Source: Ovis canadensis
Taxonomy: Eukaryota; Chordata; Mammalia; Artiodactyla; Bovidae
Assembly: GCF_042477335.2 (NCBI RefSeq)
Contig: NC_091245.1
Location: 110,642,501 to 110,706,500, forward strand
Direction of reading: 5' to 3'
DNA: 64,000 bases
In this document: positions 59,656 through 64,000 of the stretch, piece after piece
Position numbering within the stretch: position 1 is the stretch's first letter
Layout: each line of letters opens with the position of its first letter
Notes under the pieces: generated by a model
The model's database searches: none
The model's input: only the letters and a program-made list of their open reading frames with translations
Told to the model about the DNA's origin: nothing
Position numbers and translations under genes: made by a program

Positions 59656-60853
59656 TTTTTTTTTTCTTTTTTCTTCTATATCTTTCTTTTTGTACTGTAT
59701 GACTTGTGGAGTCTTGAGTCTATAGTAAGGGTTTGGGCCTGAACCCCTGAGGTGGGAGATCAGAGTACAGGACATTCGAACACCAGAGAACTTCTGACCC
59801 CATGGAACATTAATCAGTAAGAAGTCTCCTAAAGGTCTCCATTTCAACAGTAAGACCAGGCTCCACCCAAAGGCTAGCAAGTTTGGTGTCAGATGCCTCA
59901 TACCAAACCATCAGTTAAACAAGAATATAACATTGCCCATTAGCAGCAGGCTGCCCAAGGCCATACCAAACCCACAGACACCCCAAAAAACAAACCACTG
60001 AGCACAGCACTGACCTCTAGAGAGAAAAGATCCAGCTCCACTCACCAGGGCAGACACCAGTCTCCCCAACAGGAAACTTTCACAAAGCACAGATCCATCC
60101 CCACCCACTGGGTGCAGACTTCACAAATAAGAGGGACACGACCTTGCAACCAGTAGAAAGGAGATGGCAAATACAATCAATCAAACAAATTGAAAAGAGA
60201 AAGAGGCAGCAGATGAAGGAATATTGTAAAAACCCATAAGACCAAACAAATAAAGAAACAGGCAATCTACCTAAAAAAGAATTCAGAGTAATGGTAGTAA
60301 AAATAATCCAAAATCTTCCAAATAAAATGGAGGCACACATAAATAGAAGAGGCACAGATTGAGAAGATACCAAAAAATGCTTAACAAGGATCTCAAAGAA
60401 ATAAAGAATAGACAATCAGCAATGAGAAACACAATAACTGAGATTAAAAATGCACTCAAGGGAACCAAAAAAATAACTGAGATAGAACAGATAAGTGAAC
60501 TGGAAGATAGAATGGTGGTGATAACTGAAATAGAGCAGAATAAAGAAAAAAGAAATGAGGACAGCCTCATAAACCTCTGGGACAACATTAACCACACCAA
60601 CATTTGAATTATAGAGGTCCTAGAAGAAGAGAAAAAGAAAAAAAGTATGAAAAAAAAATTTGAGTTTTTAGTTGAAAAGTTCCCAAACGTGGGAAAGTAA
60701 ATAGCTACCCAAGTTCAGGAAGCTCAGAATCCCATACACAATAAACACAAAGAGAAATACATCAAGATACATATTAGTCAAACTAACAAGAATTAAACAC
60801 AAAGAAAGAATATGAAAAGTAGCTATAGAAAAGCAACAAATAACATATATGGG

Positions 60854-61515
60854 TGTCAGGAAGCATTTAACAAGAGGCTTCCTGTGTGCTGTTTTGGATC
60901 TGTCAGGAATTCTCTGTGCCTTATTAATTCCTGAATACTCAGGAATTAAGAGGAGAGGCAAGCCTCTCTCAGAACTGAGGAATCCAGGCATTTCCTTCAT
61001 TAATGTTTCTATATGATGATAAGTACCTTCTTCCTTCTTGTGAACCATACAGTAAAAGTGATTGTTTACAACTCTCTCTCTCTTTAATATGGATCACCTA
61101 TGTTTTGTAAGTCTGGAATTTTAATCTTTATCTTTGCTGAGAATAACTACCTTGTAAGACAGTATATATGCCCACACCATGTTGATTAAAACACCTTTGC
61201 TCCATCAGAGCTCTGCCCCCTGTGTCTTTCTTTCTCTTTCTTTCTCTCTCTCTCTCTCTCAGGCTATTTCTTTGGAGCACAGAGGCCCTCTGAGTTCACT
61301 TTCCTGACTGGACTTCTAAGACCCTCTCAAGAAGGTGCTCTGTGCCTTCACCCCATCAATAGGGCACCTGAGGCCTCTGTGAACAGAGCAAGCCCCGTAC
61401 TAGAGGCTTTATTGCCTTTCTGTGTAAACCAAGGAATAGCAGCCTCTTTCTGTCTTTTACTTTCTTATCATTAACTCCAGACCACCAGGTTCTGGTCCAT
61501 TAAAGGACCTCAACA
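60854..61515 (+). mobile_element. Solo LTR, 662 bases, with 6-base target duplication
   Basis: Begins TGTCAGGAAGC and ends CCTCAACA. The six bases tatggg occur immediately before (60848-60853) and after (61516-61521). A TATA-like agtatatatg is at 61161, ATTAAA is at 61185, and a C/T tract runs 61226-61260. A 6-base duplication is usual for class II (beta-like) endogenous retroviruses. No viral genes remain; the L1 ORF1 sequence continues on both sides. Confidence 0.88.
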
Positions 61516-63927
61516 TATGGGGATTCCCATAAGGCTAGAAGCTGATCTTTCAACAGAAACTCTACAGGCCAGAAGGGAGTGGCAGGATATTCTTAAAATG
61601 ATGAAAGGAAAAATGTCTATGATCAAGATTACTCTACCCAGCAAAGCTATCATTCAGATTTGATGGAGAAATCAAAAGTTTTACAGATGAGCAAAGTTAA
61701 GACAACTCAGAACCACCAAACCAGCTTTATAATAGATGCTAAAGGAACTTCTCTAGACAAGAAACACAAGAGAAAGAAAAGAGCTACAAAAACAAAGCAA
61801 AAAAAAAAAAAAAAAAACTAAATGGTGGTAATAGGATCATACATATCAATAATCAGTATAAATGTAAATGAACCAATTACTTCAACCAAACTGGCTGAAT
61901 TGATACAAAAACAAGGTTCCTATATATACAAGAAACCCACTTCAGACCTAGGGACACATACAGACTGAAAGTGAGGGATGGAAAACAGGATTTCATGAAA
62001 ATGGAAAAAGTGGGGGTGGCGATACTCATATCAGATAAAATAGACTTTAACCTAAAGATCATTACAAGAGACAGGAAGGACACTACATTATGAACAAGGG
62101 ATCAACCCAAGAAGAAAATATAATAATTACAAATATATACACACACAACATAGGAGCACCTCAGTACATAAGGAAAATGCTAATAATTATAAAATGGGAA
62201 ATTGACAGTAACACAGTAATAGTGGGGGACTTTTAACATTCCACTCACCAACAGACAGATCATCCAGGCAGAAAATTTATAAAGAGATACAAGCTTTAAA
62301 TGATACACTGGACCCTAATTGATAGCTATAAGACATTTCATCCAAAAACAGTTTTCAATTTTTTTCTCAAGCACACACAGAACATTGTCCAGGATAGATA
62401 ACACCTTGGGTCACAAATTAAGCCTTGATCATTTTTAAAAAAATAAAACTGCATTAAGCATTTTTTCTGACCGCAATGCCATAAGATTAGATATCAACTA
62501 CAAGGGGTGGGGGGACTGTAAAAAACACAAACACATAAAGGCTAAACGATATGCTTCTGAATAACCAAGTGATCACTGGGAAATCAAAGAGGAAATAAAA
62601 AAATACCTAGAAACAAATAATGATGAAAACTTGCTAACTCAAAACTATGGGATGCAACAAAAGCAGTGCTAAGAGGGAAGCTTACAGCAATACAAGCCTA
62701 CCTCAAAAAACAAGAAAAACATTAAATAACCTAACCATACACCTAAATCAACTAGGAAAAGAAGAATAAAAAAAACCCAGTTAGTAGAAGAAAATAAATC
62801 ATAAAGCTCAGAGCAGAAATAAATGAAAAACAAATGAGGGAGACAATAGCAAAGATTGAAAAAAGAAAACAATAACTAAAAGCTGGTCCTTTGAGAAGAT
62901 TTTTCTAAAAAATGACAAACCATTAGCCTGACTCATCAAGACAATAAGGGAGAAGGTTCAAATCAATAAAATTAAAAATGAAAAAGTGGAAGTTGCAACA
63001 GACAATGCAGACATGCAAAGGATCATAAGAAACTGTTATGAGCAACTATACACCAATAAAATGGACAACCTGAAAGAAATGGACAAATTCTTTGAAAAGT
63101 AAAACCTTCCAGATTGAACCAGGAAGAAACAAAAAATATTAACAGACCAAACATGAGCACTGAAATTGAAACCATGATCAAAAATCTTTCAATAAACAAA
63201 AGCCCAGGGACAGATGGTTTCACAGGTGAATTCTACCAAGCACTTAGAAAAGAGCTAATATGCAACCTGCTCAAACTCTTCCAGAAAATTGCCAAGGAAG
63301 GAAACATCCCACTCATTCTACAAGGCTACCATTAGTCTGACACCAAAATAAGGCAAAAATGATACCAAAACAAGGCAAAAACCCCACCAAAAAAGAAAAT
63401 TATAGGCCAATATCAGTGATGAACAGAGATGTGAATAACTCCAACAAAATTCTAGCAAACAGAATCCAACAAGACATTAAAAGGATCATATAACATGATT
63501 AAGTGGGGTTTATCCCAGGGATGCAAGGATTCTTCAATATATGCAAATCAATGTGATACATCATATTAACAAATTGAAAGTTAAAAACTATATGATCATC
63601 TCAATAGAAGCAGAGAAAGTTTTTCAACAAAATTTAATATCCATTTATGATAAAAGCTCTCCAGAAAGTTGGCACAGAAGGAACGTATCCCAACGTAATA
63701 AAGGCCGTATATGACAAACCCACAGCAAATATTATTCTCAATGGTGAAAAACTAAAATTATTTCCTCTAAGATCAGGACAAGACAAGGGTGCCTACTCTC
63801 ACAACCATTATTCAACATAATTTTGGAAGTCTTAGCCATGGTAATGAGAGAAGAAAAATAAATAAAAAGGATCCAGATTGGAAAAGGAGTAAAACTCTCA
63901 TTGTTGCAGAAGACTTGATACTATACA

Positions 63928-64000
63928 TGCAAGCATGCATACTAAGTCATTTTAGTTGAGTCCAACTCTTAAGTGACCCTATGAACTGTAGCCCACGTGG
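63928..64000 (-). mobile_element. SINE (Bov-tA/Bov-A2 type), cut by the window end
   Basis: gcatgcatactaagtcattt, gagtccaactctta and gtagcccacgtgg are the reverse of the SINE tail region. Only the first 70 bases are inside the window. Confidence 0.75.

Larger units (their letters stand above)
56096..63926 (+). mobile_element. Decayed bovine-type L1, split by BovB and a solo LTR
   Basis: The GC-richer 5'UTR is at 56.2-57.2 kb and resumes at 59.22-60.1 kb after a BovB insert. ORF1 remnants (coiled-coil text NRQSAMRNTITEIKNALKG) lie at 60.3-60.85 and 61.52-61.8 kb, on both sides of the LTR. ORF2 remnants run from 61.83 kb to the RT (about 63.1-63.9 kb, MSTEIETMIKNLSINKSPG). The catalytic-site text is damaged (tgttgcagaagacttgatac). 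There are many stops. The element is cut at 63.93 kb by a SINE. Confidence 0.85.

Noticed and set aside
1..64000. CRISPR array, prokaryotic operon, or phage
   Set aside because: The many near-identical repeats are dispersed BovB and SINE copies with target duplications, in both orientations and without regular spacers; there is no prokaryotic gene organisation.

Overview
The window is from a ruminant nuclear genome, very probably cattle or a close bovid. The evidence is the repeat content: BovB (RTE) LINEs and their 3'-end fragments, Bov-tA/Bov-A2 SINEs, bovine-type L1 elements, a mariner hairpin element, and older mammalian repeats (MIR, L2, L1M, Tigger1). There are no bacterial, plasmid or phage features. 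All calls come from reading the sequence; no database was searched.

One host gene is supported, on the minus strand between about 52.84 and 28.16 kb. It is a PYHIN (HIN-200) gene that reads like IFI16, a nuclear and cytosolic DNA sensor. Seven coding exons can be placed with matching splice sites and phases: a pyrin-domain exon (52838-52554), a basic linker exon (51643-51516), three serine/proline/threonine-rich spacer exons (48878-48717, 47231-47064, 42937-42743), and two exons that make one HIN domain (30434-30018, 28350-28159). Joined, they stay open for 509 codons. The terminal exon and a possible 5' non-coding exon were not found. The three spacer exons are related to each other, and so are their flanking introns, which points to tandem duplication inside the gene.

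The rest is layered transposable elements. Kilobases 0-21 hold BovB pieces, a nearly complete BovB (12.3-15.9 kb, minus) with a Bov-A2 inside it, SINEs, L2 and MIR traces, and old L1 fragments. At 21.6-25.7 kb an ancient Tigger1 DNA transposon contains an ERV LTR, which itself contains two BovB fragments. An old L1 3' half lies at 26.2-28.0 kb. At 30.89-37.24 kb a young, full-length L1 with an intact 1,272-residue ORF2 sits in the large intron between the last spacer exon and the first HIN exon, antisense to the gene. Its ORF1 carries a late frameshift. At 37.4-42 kb lie a solo LTR, BovB copies and a short L1 tail with an 11-base target duplication. Upstream of the gene are a Bov-tA, a hAT-transposase remnant (53.5-54.2 kb), an old L1 (54.6-56.1 kb), and a decayed full-length-type L1 (56.1-63.9 kb). 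That last L1 is split by a 2-kb BovB in its 5'UTR and by a 662-base solo LTR with a 6-base target duplication in its ORF1.

No undescribed molecular system was recognised. The observations most worth checking are the hidden PYHIN exons and their intragenic duplication, and the young L1 in that gene's intron.
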